From positions 186,001-250,000 of the forward strand of contig NZ_MRBK01000001.1 of the NCBI RefSeq assembly GCF_001969815.1: a stretch of 64,000 nt of DNA. Direction: 5' to 3'. Of this stretch, positions 1-10,154 are shown piece after piece. A model generated the notes under the pieces. The model was not told the DNA's origin and did not search any database. It worked only from the letters and a program-made list of their open reading frames with translations. The DNA is from Bacillus swezeyi. Its GTDB lineage: Bacteria > Bacillota > Bacilli > Bacillales > Bacillaceae. Made by a program: the position numbers and the translations under genes. The first letter of the stretch is position 1. Every line of letters starts with the position of its first letter.

Positions 1-49
1 AACGGTTCACCAGCTTTTATATTTTAGGGGGCTTTTGAGGCAGCCCTTT

Positions 50-1255
50 CTAAATTCTGATTGATTTCTCCGCGGCTTTCCATTGTTTTTTCCAGCCGGC
101 CTGAGCGAGTAAAAGCAGCCCCAGGGCTAAAAAAGCGATGCCGGAAAAGGTGAGGAATCCGCTTGAATAAGTGCCGGTTATTTGCTTTAGCGTTCCAAGA
201 ATATTCGGGAGAAAGAATCCGCCGATTCCCCCGGCAGCGCCAACGATCCCGGTCACCATTCCGATTTCTTTTTGAAAGCGCTGAGGCACAAGTTGGAATA
301 TCGCGCCATTCCCCATGCCGAGGCAGCCCATCCCGATAAACAATGCTGCCGTGACAACCCCGAGCGACGGGAGCATGCTGACGGAGCACATGCAAAGAGC
401 CACACCGACAAACAAAAATTGGAGCAAACGCACACCGCCAATTTTATCGGCAATCCATCCGCCGACAGGGCGGAGGCAGCTTCCGGATGCGACCACAAGC
501 GTTACAAATTCGCCGGCTCTGACCGCAGGGACGGAATACTGGGATGCGAAAAAGTAGCTTAAAAAGTTTGACAGGCCGACAAATCCCCCGAATGTCACAC
601 TGTAGAGAAGGCAAAAATACCAAGTGTCCCTTTCTTTAAAGACAGTAAAATATTCTTTAATCGGTTTTGGCTTAGGCTGATTCGGAGGCTCTTTCGCCAT
701 CAGGAAATAGCTGATAAAAACGAGCGTTAATGGAATCAGCGCCAATCCCATCACACCGTTCCAGCCCGCATGCTCCGCAATACGCGGGCCGAACAGCGTG
801 GCAAGCAGTGTTCCGCTGTTTCCCGCACCGGCTATACCCATAGCAAGACCCTGCAAATGCGGCGGATACCAGCGGCTCGCCATTGGCAGAGAAGCGGAAA
901 AACTTGCTCCGGCAACACCTAATAAAATCCCGATAACATACAGTTCGGCGACAGTTGATCCGAACTGCCATCCCCATATCAGCGGGATCATCGTCACCAG
1001 CATTCCGCCGATGGCCGTCTTCTTCGGACCATAACGGTCGGTTAAAATGCCTAAAACAATGCGGAAAACAGACCCGGCCAACGTAGGAATAGCGACAATC
1101 AATCCAACCTGTGAAGGTGATAAATCAAAATCCGCCGTGATATAAACACCAAGCGCCCCAAGCAAAACCCAAATCATAAAGCTGACGTCGAAATATAAAA
1201 AAGAAGACAACAAGGAAGGCGCATGCCCGCTTTTCCTCAAATCCGCCAATTTCAA
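50..1255 (-). CDS. nasA: Nitrate/nitrite transporter, MFS family
   Basis: Twelve-helix major facilitator of about 401 residues, recognised as the assimilatory nitrate transporter NasA. The N-terminal stretch [20 protein letters not shown] is typical, and RYGPKK is the MFS loop 2-3 motif. It would import nitrate across the cytoplasmic membrane for assimilation. I start it at the TTG at 1255 ([11 protein letters not shown]), because GGGGAG lies 8 nt upstream and this matches the N-terminus I recall for B. subtilis NasA; a GTG at 1264 would overlap the SD. A perfect TnrA box lies about 70 nt upstream. It is transcribed leftwards towards the window edge, so I cannot see whether nas reductase genes follow. 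The family is clear; substrate and symbol rest on resemblance and on the TnrA site. Confidence 0.86.
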   Translation of the reverse strand: MKLADLRKSGHAPSLLSSFLYFDVSFMIWVLLGALGVYITADFDLSPSQVGLIVAIPTLAGSVFRIVLGILTDRYGPKKTAIGGMLVTMIPLIWGWQFGSTVAELYVIGILLGVAGASFSASLPMASRWYPPHLQGLAMGIAGAGNSGTLLATLFGPRIAEHAGWNGVMGLALIPLTLVFISYFLMAKEPPNQPKPKPIKEYFTVFKERDTWYFCLLYSVTFGGFVGLSNFLSYFFASQYSVPAVRAGEFVTLVVASGSCLRPVGGWIADKIGGVRLLQFLFVGVALCMCSVSMLPSLGVVTAALFIGMGCLGMGNGAIFQLVPQRFQKEIGMVTGIVGAAGGIGGFFLPNILGTLKQITGTYSSGFLTFSGIAFLALGLLLLAQAGWKKQWKAAEKSIRI

Positions 1256-1325
1256 TTGCAACACTCCCCATCCGATAGATTCTAGAACTTATCATGACAA
1301 AATAAAATGGGGTTGGCAGTATTTT

Positions 1326-1342
1326 TGTCAGCTTTACTTACA
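1326..1342 (-). promoter_or_regulatory. TnrA box upstream of nasA
   Basis: TGTCAGCTTTACTTACA is an exact match to the TnrA consensus TGTNA-N7-TNACA. It lies about 71-87 nt upstream of the nasA start. A possible -10 (CATGAT, 1296-1291 on the minus strand) would put the box near -49, the position from which TnrA normally activates transcription under nitrogen limitation. Activation is inferred. Confidence 0.75.
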
Positions 1343-1374
1343 AACTAAAAGATTGAATATTTAAAATATTAATA

Positions 1375-2628
1375 TTAAACCGCAGTGTCTGTTTTGGAAT
1401 GTTGAGCAGGTGATGAGTCATCATTCAAGAATTTAAAGTAAGGCAGGAGAATACCGAGGCATCCTGCTATACAAATGATTGCGCCGATCATGAAAAACAT
1501 CGGGCGTATTCCGAATATTTCACTGAACCTTCCTCCAATTAAAACGCCGATCATCATGGCACCGCGGTTGATGAAAAGGCGGACGGAAAGTATATTTCCC
1601 AAAAGGCGGCGGGGAACCTTTTTTTGGTACAGGGATGTATTGTGAACATTGAAAAAGGGAATAAAAACCCCTGCGGCAGCTTCAATCAGAATGGCTGCCC
1701 AAATTGCCGAGGCAAAGCTTAAGAAAATGTAGGAAACCCCTCCGGCAGCCAGCGCGCCGAGCATCATCAGGCGCCGGCTTGTCAAGCAGCCAAGCTTTCC
1801 GGCGGCCATCGAGCCAGCGAAATAGCCGAGCGGGAATGCAGCCATAAAATATCCATAGTCCAGTTCACTGCCGCCAAGCTCATCTACTATATACGGGACG
1901 TTCAGAACCATTGTGACGCCGACGCCGAATTGGACAAAGGCGAGAAAAATGCCGAGCCAGGCGAGCAGCCGCTGCCTAAAGAAATACCGGATTCCCCCTG
2001 ATAATTGCTCCAGCCAGCTTTGTCTTTCTTCTTTGTATTCCGGCCGTTTTTCTTTAAGAGTGAAAAGGAAGCCAGCGCTCAAAAAGAAAAACAATGAAGC
2101 GGCAGCGAGCGTTTCTTCCGGGCCTAGCCATGCGGCCAAAAAACCCCCGATCGGAGGCGCGATAAACCCCATGAGACGCAGCGTTCCATCGATATAAGCA
2201 TTGGCTTGTATGAGCTGTTTCTCTTTCACAAGGGTCGGGATCATGGCCGTGCCGGCCGGAGCATAGAGAGGCTGAATGAGCCCAATCACCGCCTGCAGCA
2301 GCAGCAGGTTCCAAAATTCAAGATTTCCGCAAAAAATCATTAAGATCGGGAAGAGAAATACGAATGCCCGTGTCAGCTGGGAGAACAGCATGATGTTTTT
2401 TCTGCTCCATCGGTCTATAAAAGGGCCGATGATCAGCTGCAAGGCAAGAGAGGGAATAAAATAAACGAGCCAGAAACTGCTCATGGCAAGCTTAGAACCC
2501 GTCAATTCATATACAAGCAAAGAATTGGAAAGGGCTCCAATCGCGCCGCCAAGCTCTGAGACAGCCTGTCCGAGCCATAGCGCAAGAAAGGATCTGTTTT
2601 TAATAAAACCATTCACCGTCTGAGACAT
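1375..2628 (-). CDS. MFS efflux transporter (macrolide-efflux/EntS-like)
   Basis: Integral membrane protein of 417 residues with about 12 hydrophobic segments. The first loop carries GPFIDRWSRKN, a variant of the MFS motif A, and the overall pattern resembles the MFS_3 group of drug or siderophore exporters. The start chosen is the ATG at 2628 (MSQTVNGFIKNRSF), which has AAGGGG 8 nt upstream; earlier in-frame starts lack this spacing. It is followed on the same strand by nasA, but that gene has its own TnrA-type promoter, so co-transcription is doubtful. The substrate cannot be told from the sequence. Confidence 0.75.
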   Translation of the reverse strand: MSQTVNGFIKNRSFLALWLGQAVSELGGAIGALSNSLLVYELTGSKLAMSSFWLVYFIPSLALQLIIGPFIDRWSRKNIMLFSQLTRAFVFLFPILMIFCGNLEFWNLLLLQAVIGLIQPLYAPAGTAMIPTLVKEKQLIQANAYIDGTLRLMGFIAPPIGGFLAAWLGPEETLAAASLFFFLSAGFLFTLKEKRPEYKEERQSWLEQLSGGIRYFFRQRLLAWLGIFLAFVQFGVGVTMVLNVPYIVDELGGSELDYGYFMAAFPLGYFAGSMAAGKLGCLTSRRLMMLGALAAGGVSYIFLSFASAIWAAILIEAAAGVFIPFFNVHNTSLYQKKVPRRLLGNILSVRLFINRGAMMIGVLIGGRFSEIFGIRPMFFMIGAIICIAGCLGILLPYFKFLNDDSSPAQHSKTDTAV

Positions 2629-2790
2629 TACCATTTCCCCTTCTTTCTCCCTAATGGATTTCCATGGATGAATTTTATAATTTTTGGCTGTTTTATACAA
2701 CAATAAGGTATATTTTTACCAATAAATGCACAAATTTAGGGAAGAAATAAGTGGAGACACAAAAAAGACAAAAATATAAATGCATAACTC

Positions 2791-2841
2791 TTGAAAAAGT
2801 ATGTGAAATATTGCACAATATGAATGTGAAATACTTCACAA
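2791..2841 (+). promoter_or_regulatory. ldh promoter with two tandem Rex boxes
   Basis: A sigma-A promoter is seen as TTGAAA (2791-2796), a 17-nt spacer and CACAAT (2814-2819). Two 18-bp inverted repeats close to the Rex consensus TTGTGAAATATTTCACAA follow: ATGTGAAATATTGCACAA at 2801-2818 and ATGTGAAATACTTCACAA at 2824-2841. The first covers the spacer and -10, the second the start site. Rex releases DNA when NADH/NAD+ is high, so this explains induction of the lactate genes by oxygen limitation. Confidence 0.8.
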
Positions 2842-2878
2842 ACAACTTAGAATTAAAACTAACGGCAAAGGATGATGA

Positions 2879-3841
<963 letters not shown>

Positions 3842-3868
3842 TCTAATGAACACTATAAAGATAGAGAG

Positions 3869-5500
3869 ATGATGACAATGTGGCAGCAGATATACGATCC
3901 GTTTGGGAATGAATTTATTAGTGCTTTTGTCGCCATTCTGCCGATTCTTTTCTTTCTGCTTGCGCTGACCGTATTGAAAATGAAGGGAATTATTGCCGCC
4001 TTTTTAACGCTTGCGGTCAGCTTTCTCGTATCCGTGTTCTTTTTTCACATGCCGGCCGCTAAAGCTGTCTCCGCTGTTTTTCTGGGGATAGCAAACGGTC
4101 TGTGGCCGATCGGATATATTGTGCTGATGGCTGTATGGCTCTATAAAATATCTGTTAAAACAGGGAAGTTTAAAGTGATCAGAGCGAGCATTGCCGGTAT
4201 TTCGTCCGATCAGCGGCTTCAGCTGCTGCTTATCGGTTTCAGTTTTAACGCCTTTTTGGAAGGTGCGGCTGGTTTCGGAGTGCCGATAGCGATCAGTGCC
4301 GTTCTGCTTGTCGAGCTTGGTTTTAAACCGTTGAAAGCGGCGTCCCTCTGTTTAATCGCAAATGCGGCTTCCGGCGCTTTTGGAGCGATTGGTATTCCTG
4401 TTATTACAGGGGCGCAAATGGGAGGTTTGACACCGCTTGAACTTTCCAGGACATTGGCCTGGATGCTTCCGGTCATCGCCTTTGCCGTTCCTTTCCTGCT
4501 CGTTTTCATTTTGGACGGGTTCAAAGGAATAAGAGAAACGCTGCCGGCCCTTCTAGTCTTGAGCGGAAGCTATACGGCCGTCCAGGCATTTACAATGATT
4601 GCTCTTGGGCCGGAGCTTGCCGACATTTTAGCTGCTTTAATCAGCATGGGCGCTTTGGCGCTGTTCCTCAGAAAATGGCAGCCGCGCCATATATACAGGG
4701 AAGCGGGTAATGAACAGGAGTCGGCTGAGAGATACAGTGCAGCAGACATCATCAAAGCCTGGTCGCCGTTTTATATCTTGACAGGCGTGATTGCCCTATG
4801 GAGCCTGCCGGCTTTTAAAGGGCTCTTTCAGGAAGGCGGTTTGCTTCAGAAAACAACGATCTTATACAAAATCCCTTTCCTTCATCAGGAAGTGTTGAAA
4901 ACACCGCCGATTTCTCCTGAAGCGGCACCGCTTGATGCCGTGCTGAAACTGGATTTGGTTTCAGCAACGGGAACGGCCATTCTGCTCGCCGCGATCGTCA
5001 CGATTCTGCTGAGCCGAAACATCAATTTCCGCGGCGGCATCTCCTGTTTGAAGGAAACGGGCCGGGAATTATGGATTCCCATTCTCACCATTTGCTTCGT
5101 CATGGGCTTTGCCAACTTGGCAAACTATGCAGGACTTAGTTCTTCCATCGGCTTGGCGCTTGCAAAAGCCGGCGATATCTTTCCGTTCTTCAGCCCCGTA
5201 TTGGGCTGGATCGGCGTATTCATAACCGGTTCTGTTGTCAGCAACAACGCGTTGTTCGGCCATTTGCAGGCAGTCACCGGAGCCCAAATCGGGACAAGTT
5301 CCGCATTGCTGCTCGCCGCGAATACCGCGGGCGGCGTAATGGCCAAGCTGATCTCGCCGCAGTCGATTGCGATAGCAACAGCCGCCGTTCAAGAGACGGG
5401 ACAAGAATCAAAATTATTCAGTCAAACCGTCAAATACAGTCTCATCCTGCTTCTTATCATATGTATTTGGACGTTTGTCCTCTCCAAACTTGGAATATAA
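3869..5500 (+). CDS. lctP: L-lactate permease
   Basis: Polytopic protein of up to 543 residues of the LctP family, which moves lactate with protons. The motifs [14 protein letters not shown] and [10 protein letters not shown] are characteristic. It follows ldh by 27 nt and shares its Rex-controlled promoter; an intrinsic terminator lies right after the stop. Three in-frame ATGs occur within 10 nt (3869, 3872, 3878). The purine run AGAGAG at 3863-3868 suits the ATG at 3878 best ([13 protein letters not shown]), so the real N-terminus may be three residues shorter than given. Confidence 0.93.
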   Translation: MMTMWQQIYDPFGNEFISAFVAILPILFFLLALTVLKMKGIIAAFLTLAVSFLVSVFFFHMPAAKAVSAVFLGIANGLWPIGYIVLMAVWLYKISVKTGKFKVIRASIAGISSDQRLQLLLIGFSFNAFLEGAAGFGVPIAISAVLLVELGFKPLKAASLCLIANAASGAFGAIGIPVITGAQMGGLTPLELSRTLAWMLPVIAFAVPFLLVFILDGFKGIRETLPALLVLSGSYTAVQAFTMIALGPELADILAALISMGALALFLRKWQPRHIYREAGNEQESAERYSAADIIKAWSPFYILTGVIALWSLPAFKGLFQEGGLLQKTTILYKIPFLHQEVLKTPPISPEAAPLDAVLKLDLVSATGTAILLAAIVTILLSRNINFRGGISCLKETGRELWIPILTICFVMGFANLANYAGLSSSIGLALAKAGDIFPFFSPVLGWIGVFITGSVVSNNALFGHLQAVTGAQIGTSSALLLAANTAGGVMAKLISPQSIAIATAAVQETGQESKLFSQTVKYSLILLLIICIWTFVLSKLGI

Positions 5501-5502
5501 AG

Positions 5503-5538
5503 AAAAAGCCTTTTTCTCTAACGGGAAAAGGCTTTTTT
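5503..5538 (+). terminator. Terminator of the ldh-lctP operon
   Basis: AAAAAGCCTTTTTC, a short loop, then GGGAAAAGGC followed by six T: a classic rho-independent hairpin directly after the lctP stop. Confidence 0.9.
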
Positions 5539-5623
5539 GCTGAAGCTGTCTTCTAACAGGTTGTTCTATCCGGGCCCCTTTTTGAATACATTTGTACAAG
5601 TTATCGCGAAGGGGGAACGCGGT

Positions 5624-6265
5624 GTGTTGAACATTTTTCTCAGCTATGTCTTTTTGGGTCTGTCTTTGGCCGCACCGGTCGGTCCGGTGAATGCGGCGCA
5701 GATTGACAGAGGAATGAAAGGCGGTTTTTTCCACGCCTGGCTTTTTGGACTCGGCGCTGTTACGGCTGATGTCTTGTATATGGCGCTGATTTATTTTGGG
5801 GTCGCTCAGTTTCTGACGGCGCCATTTTTAAAAACGTTTTTATGGCTGTTTGGTTTTTTTGTTTTAACCTATACAGGAATCGAGAGTCTGGTCAAGGCAA
5901 AGAAAGTATCGCTCATGAGAGAGGATAAAGGTAAGGAGGCGTACCGTAAATCTTTCTTCTCCGGCCTGGTGATCTCGCTTTCAAACCCTCTCAGCATCAT
6001 GTTTTGGCTCGGCATTTACGGCAGCATCCTGGCGAAGACGATTGAAGCCTATGAATCCTATCAGCTCCTGATATGCAGTTCAGGCATCTTAATCGGCCTT
6101 TTTTTGTGGGATTTGGCGATGTCTTTTCTGGCCGGGACATTCAGAACGTTTTTAAGTCCGAGAATGATTCAGGCGACGACATGGATCGCGGGGCTCACAT
6201 TAATCGTTTTCGGCTGTTATTTCGGTTACCAAGGAGTTCATGAACTGATGCAGCCAGCGGACTGA
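5624..6265 (+). CDS. ycgF: LysE/RhtB-family amino acid exporter
   Basis: Membrane protein of 213 residues with about six helices. The N-terminal LGLSLAAPVGPVNAAQIDRG is the signature of the LysE/RhtB exporter family, which extrudes basic or neutral amino acids. The start is placed at the GTG at 5624 because AAGGGGG lies 8 nt before it and translation from here gives MLNIFLSYVFLGLSL, as in homologues; an upstream ATG-initiated version would add 29 residues without family similarity. Position after lctP matches ycgF of B. subtilis. Substrate unknown. Confidence 0.85.
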   Translation: MLNIFLSYVFLGLSLAAPVGPVNAAQIDRGMKGGFFHAWLFGLGAVTADVLYMALIYFGVAQFLTAPFLKTFLWLFGFFVLTYTGIESLVKAKKVSLMREDKGKEAYRKSFFSGLVISLSNPLSIMFWLGIYGSILAKTIEAYESYQLLICSSGILIGLFLWDLAMSFLAGTFRTFLSPRMIQATTWIAGLTLIVFGCYFGYQGVHELMQPAD

Positions 6266-6289
6266 CAAAGGATCATGGCTCCTTTTGTT
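6265..6289. terminator. Bidirectional terminator between ycgF and ycgH
   Basis: ACAAAGGA-TCATGGC-TCCTTTTGT forms a compact hairpin across the two convergent stop codons. A T-rich tail exists in the plus direction and a shorter one in the minus direction. Confidence 0.55.
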
Positions 6290-7604
6290 CTTGCTGAGCA
6301 GCCCATTTCTTTTTCATCAGCAGCGTCACAAGTGCGATAATGGCGAGAAACAGCAGGCTGACAAAAAAGCCCGGTCTGCTGTTTTTTTCAAATAACGTAC
6401 CGGAAACGGCAAATAAAATCAAAACAAGCGCCGTTGTGATTTGAATATTTCCTTTTAGCTTCGGTTTCGTCAGTTTTTTGCTTGAGAATAAGATAAACAT
6501 CCAATTGTAAAGGAGCATCAGACTGGCAGCGGTTGTCATGTGTTCGTAAAGCGCTTTCGGAAGCAGAAGCGATAAAATGATGGAGACAGCAAGAACGAGT
6601 ACTGTCAGTCCCAGTGCCGGCCATGACACTTTTGCTTTTTCTTTTTTGGCAAAACACGCCGGTGCATCACCGTTTTTCGCCATTGTTCCCATCAATGTTG
6701 TGACAGCAAACAAGGAGGCGGTCAAGGTAGAAAACCCGGCGATGATGAAAATCCCGTTGAAAATGTCCATGATCAAATCAAGATGAAAATCTTTTAATGA
6801 AGTAATAAACGGGCTGTTTTGTTCAGTAAATGCCCCATGAGGAACGAGCAGCATGGCCAGACCGATCGACACGACGTAAAATGCAGCAAGTGTTATCAGC
6901 ATCAGGCTGCCCGATTTCGCGGAGTCTTTCGGATCTTTTAAATGAATCGCCATCAACCCCATGACTTCAATTCCGCCATAGGCGTAAAACGTATAGATTA
7001 ATCCCGTCCATAATCCCATGAAGCCGAAAGGGAACAGCTCCTGAATCCGGTCGGGAACCTGCGCATCGGGAGTTTTCCCGGGGAGAACGCCGCATAATGC
7101 CAGAATTGCGATAATGATAAACATCACAATGGCCGCCGTTTTCAGGACCGCCAATATGTTTTCTGTTTTTTCAAAGCTGCTGCGGCCGGTGAAAATCACG
7201 ATCAACCCGAGAATGGCATAAATCGATGCAAACACCCACAGCGGGGTCTGGTCAAACCAATGGCGCGTAAACAGTGAGATCGCGGTCAATTGGCTTCCGA
7301 TAATCAGCATTTCAGATGACCAGTAGACCCAGCCGTTGCTAAAACCGGCCCAGTTCCCAAACGCTTCCCTTGCATAGGAACAAAAAGACCCCTCAACAGG
7401 GTGGTCGGCTGTCAGCTTTGCCAGTTGCTGAAAGACGAGAAAAGTTCCGAGGGCAGCAAGAAGAAAGGCGGCTAAAACTGAAAAGCCGCTTTTTTTTATG
7501 GCAATGCTTGATCCTAGAAAAAACCCTGTTCCTATCGTGCAGCCGATACCGATTAATGACAGCTGCCACCATTTTAAATCTCCTTTTTTCGCTTGTCGCT
7601 TCAT
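6273..7604 (-). CDS. ycgH: Amino acid permease (APC superfamily)
   Basis: 443-residue, roughly 12-helix permease. The N-terminal LIGIGCTIGTGFFLGSS is the conserved first helix of amino acid/polyamine/organocation transporters, and EGSFCSYAREAFG matches the second-third helix region. The start at 7604 (MKRQAKKGDLKWWQ) has GAGGGG 8 nt upstream; a longer frame upstream has no SD. It is convergent with ycgF and divergent from nadE. Substrate cannot be assigned. Confidence 0.85.
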   Translation of the reverse strand: MKRQAKKGDLKWWQLSLIGIGCTIGTGFFLGSSIAIKKSGFSVLAAFLLAALGTFLVFQQLAKLTADHPVEGSFCSYAREAFGNWAGFSNGWVYWSSEMLIIGSQLTAISLFTRHWFDQTPLWVFASIYAILGLIVIFTGRSSFEKTENILAVLKTAAIVMFIIIAILALCGVLPGKTPDAQVPDRIQELFPFGFMGLWTGLIYTFYAYGGIEVMGLMAIHLKDPKDSAKSGSLMLITLAAFYVVSIGLAMLLVPHGAFTEQNSPFITSLKDFHLDLIMDIFNGIFIIAGFSTLTASLFAVTTLMGTMAKNGDAPACFAKKEKAKVSWPALGLTVLVLAVSIILSLLLPKALYEHMTTAASLMLLYNWMFILFSSKKLTKPKLKGNIQITTALVLILFAVSGTLFEKNSRPGFFVSLLFLAIIALVTLLMKKKWAAQQEQKEP

Positions 7605-7700
7605 AATTTCAACCCCTCTGATGTCATCGTTATTTTGCCAGCGGGCTCTCATTTTTATGCGTATCTGCAGTCTGAAAGCGGCATGGGACGTGCGTTGATA

Positions 7701-7730
7701 TTCACTTCAAAACGAAACATATGCTATAGT
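7701..7730 (+). promoter_or_regulatory. Probable nadE promoter
   Basis: TGCTATAGT (7722-7730) is an extended -10. TTCACT at 7701-7706, 18 nt upstream of TATAGT, is a weak -35. It lies about 45 nt before the nadE start. Confidence 0.5.
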
Positions 7731-7777
7731 TAATACATAGTAAGAAACGGTTCATCAGGCATAAGGAGGAAATGAAG

Positions 7778-8596
7778 ATGTCTTTGCAGGAAAAAATCAT
7801 CAATGAACTGAATGTAAAGCCTTCTATCGATCCAAAACAGGAAATAGAAAAGCGGGTCGGCTTTTTAAAAAGCTATTTGAAAAAAACCGGAGCTAAAGGC
7901 TTTGTTTTAGGGATAAGCGGAGGACAGGATTCTTCACTTGCGGGCAGGCTTGCTCAGCTGGCTGTGGAAGAATTGAGAGCTGAAGGGGTTCAGGCTGAAT
8001 TTACGGCGGTCCGTCTGCCGCACGGCGTTCAGCAGGATGAGGATGATGCCCAGCTGGCGCTGACGTTTATTCAGCCGGACAAGTCGCTTGCCTTTGACAT
8101 TGCGTCAACGGTCAGCGCTTTTGTTTCGCAATTTAAGTCTGTTACAGGAGAAACGCTTGCCGATTTTCATAAAGGCAATGTGAAAGCACGGGTGCGGATG
8201 ATTGCACAATACGCAATAGGCGGACAGCATCAGTTATTGGTAATCGGAACCGATCATGCGGCAGAAGCTGTTACAGGCTTTTTCACCAAGTATGGAGACG
8301 GAGGCGCCGATCTTTTGCCGCTGACAGGGCTGACAAAACGCCAAGGCCGCAGCCTGCTTGAGGAGCTCGGCGCGCCTGAGCGGCTTTATACGAAATCACC
8401 GACAGCCGATTTGCTTGATGAAAAACCTCAGCAGGCTGATGAAACAGAGCTCGGCTTGACGTATGAAAACATCGACGATTACCTTGAAGGAAAAGCCGTC
8501 TCCAGCGAGGTGGCCGAGGCGATCGAAAAACGCTATAGGGTGTCTGAGCACAAACGCCAAGTGCCTGCTTCAATGTTTGATGATTGGTGGAAATAG
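7778..8596 (+). CDS. nadE: NH3-dependent NAD synthetase
   Basis: Last step of NAD synthesis: deamido-NAD, ATP and ammonia give NAD. 272 residues, the length of the B. subtilis enzyme. The ATP-pyrophosphatase P-loop is GISGGQDSS near residue 46; other conserved stretches are [20 protein letters not shown] and the C-terminal [14 protein letters not shown]. The ATG at 7778 is chosen because AAGGAGG lies 8 nt upstream, whereas the ATG at 7772 is only 2 nt from it. It is a single gene with its own promoter and terminator. The tmrB gene that lies between nadE and aroK in B. subtilis is not here. Confidence 0.96.
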   Translation: MSLQEKIINELNVKPSIDPKQEIEKRVGFLKSYLKKTGAKGFVLGISGGQDSSLAGRLAQLAVEELRAEGVQAEFTAVRLPHGVQQDEDDAQLALTFIQPDKSLAFDIASTVSAFVSQFKSVTGETLADFHKGNVKARVRMIAQYAIGGQHQLLVIGTDHAAEAVTGFFTKYGDGGADLLPLTGLTKRQGRSLLEELGAPERLYTKSPTADLLDEKPQQADETELGLTYENIDDYLEGKAVSSEVAEAIEKRYRVSEHKRQVPASMFDDWWK

Positions 8597-8603
8597 ATGA
8601 AGG

Positions 8604-8633
8604 AAAGAGGCTGTTTTAGACTCAGCCTCTTTT
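8604..8633 (+). terminator. nadE terminator
   Basis: AAAGAGGCTG, a loop, then CAGCCTCTTTT: a strong hairpin with a T tract, 8 nt after the stop. Confidence 0.88.
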
Positions 8634-8733
8634 GTATTTTTGTCCTGTCTACTTCTATATCATTAAAATTAGATTTATCATATACTAAATATAATTGTTG
8701 ATTCCTTTATACAAGGAGGAGTAAAGCCTAGAG

Positions 8734-9291
8734 ATGAATGCCAAAAGAGCCATTCCTGTGAGAGAAAAGAATATCGTGCTGATCGGATTTATGGGTGTCG
8801 GCAAAACGACGATCGGCAAGCTGGTGGCAGAAAAACTGTACCGCGACTTTATTGATATTGATCAAGAAATTGAAAGAGATTTTCAGATGAGCATTCCCGA
8901 GATGTTTACACAAAAAGGGGAAGCGTTTTTCCGGAAGACGGAAAAAGAATATATTGTTCATATGTGTGAACATACGAAGGGCAAAATCGTCTCTCTCGGA
9001 GGCGGCTCTTTTCAGCAGGAGGAGATCAGAAAGAAATGCCTTGAACACTGCTTCGTCATTTTCCTTGATTTAACATGGGAGAATTGGAAAGAGCGGATCG
9101 ATTTGCTGCTTGAAAACAGACCGATTCTTCACAACCGCTCAATTGAACAAGTGAAACAGCTGTTCAATGAAAGAAAGAGCATCTATGCCCTCCACCATTT
9201 AAGAGTTGAAACAGACAATCTTTCCGCCGAAGAAGTCGCCGACTGCATTGTGGACGCGCTGAACCCGGGCGGAGAGCTTTATCAGTCTTAA
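8734..9291 (+). CDS. aroK: Shikimate kinase
   Basis: Phosphorylates shikimate with ATP in the chorismate pathway. 185 residues. The Walker A motif GFMGVGKT is at residues 18-25, DIDQEIE is the shikimate-binding DxD region, and SLGGGSF is the conserved GGG motif. RENRP-like LLENRPIL marks the adenine-binding loop. AAGGAGGAG precedes the ATG. It stands alone here; the ycgJ-ycgK-cah genes that follow it in B. subtilis are absent and a cah homologue lies 10 kb away instead. Confidence 0.94.
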   Translation: MNAKRAIPVREKNIVLIGFMGVGKTTIGKLVAEKLYRDFIDIDQEIERDFQMSIPEMFTQKGEAFFRKTEKEYIVHMCEHTKGKIVSLGGGSFQQEEIRKKCLEHCFVIFLDLTWENWKERIDLLLENRPILHNRSIEQVKQLFNERKSIYALHHLRVETDNLSAEEVADCIVDALNPGGELYQS

Positions 9292-9538
9292 ACAAACGTT
9301 TGATTAACCCCCTCTAAACAATTGAAAAAACGTTTTTTGATGAAGTTAGCGCAGCTTGGTCTGAGTGATGTAAATGAGATATTGAACGAATCAATACCGG
9401 TTGCACCATTGTTAAAAGCGATATAGAGGCGCTGAAGAATGCGTCTGAATAATGTGGAAGACAATGATCATCTGGTCATTGTCTTTTTTATGAAGACGCG
9501 ATCTGCCCGATTGAACTTGTATAAGAAAGGCGGCTGTT
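9292..9538. other. Non-coding stretch after aroK with an intrinsic terminator
   Basis: The only clear element is a rho-independent terminator on the plus strand at 9459-9489 (AAGACAATGA, loop, TCATTGTCTTTTTT). A 28-codon frame at 9340-9426 (MKLAQLGLSDVNEILNES...) could continue for 12 codons in another frame, so it may be a broken small gene, but it has no SD and no recognisable family. Confidence 0.5.
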
Positions 9539-9960
9539 TTATGCCGCAATATGTGCCGTTAATGGTTCCCATTTCACTTGGCTGAGGTTTAGAGAGCCGG
9601 CACTTTTACTGGATGTTTCAGCTCTGAACGGGCATTTAAGCTGATACACTTTTCCGGGTGCTTTTGGATGTGGCCCGTATAGACGCCTTGTGCTCCAAGC
9701 TTGATCGGAAAGCCAGAAGATTGGCTGATCCGCCCGTCCGGCAGCGCCGATCTTCTGGCCTTGTTTGAAGGATTGTCCTTTTGATACAGTATAAGAGCTC
9801 AGGTGAGCATCATCAGTTTTCCAGCCGCTATGCGGTTCTCTGCTGCAGAGATTGCTGATCCATTTTTCGCCCCGCCGGAAAGGATTTCATCAGGCAGTAT
9901 TGGCCGGGTTGTGATTTGTACGTGTTTGGTTTGAGGGCATTTAGCCGCCTCTGGGCGGAT
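9539..9960 (-). pseudogene. Decayed coding remnant of unknown family
   Basis: On the minus strand the frame 9886-9539 stays open for 115 codons and has protein-like composition (RGEKWISNLCSREPHSGWK, then SSYTVSKGQSFKQGQKIG). It begins right after two in-frame stops and has no plausible start codon. A second frame just upstream (ALKPNTYKSQPGQYCLMKSF, about 9950-9880) reads into it if one frameshift is assumed. This pattern indicates a gene broken by a frameshift and loss of its 5' end. I do not recognise the family. The location corresponds to the ycgJ-ycgK-cah segment of B. subtilis but I see no similarity to those. Confidence 0.4.
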
Positions 9961-10154
9961 CATCACTGAGCATTACTGCCAAAGACAGCGAAGCAGCAAG
10001 CTTTTTTATGACGTTTACTCTGCTTGTGATAGCTGATGAGGCCATACAATTCATAGATTCAACAAGATAAATGCATGGTAAGAAATGTCGCTTACTCTTG
10101 GCTATGACCTTATAATGGTTTAATAGAAAACACAGACTGGCGGTGCATCTCAAC

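Noticed and set aside
5069..5404. Minus-strand frame inside lctP
   Set aside because: Shadow of a membrane-protein gene; no SD, no family.
9340..9426. 29-codon frame after aroK
   Set aside because: No SD and no recognisable family; noted only as a possible scrap.
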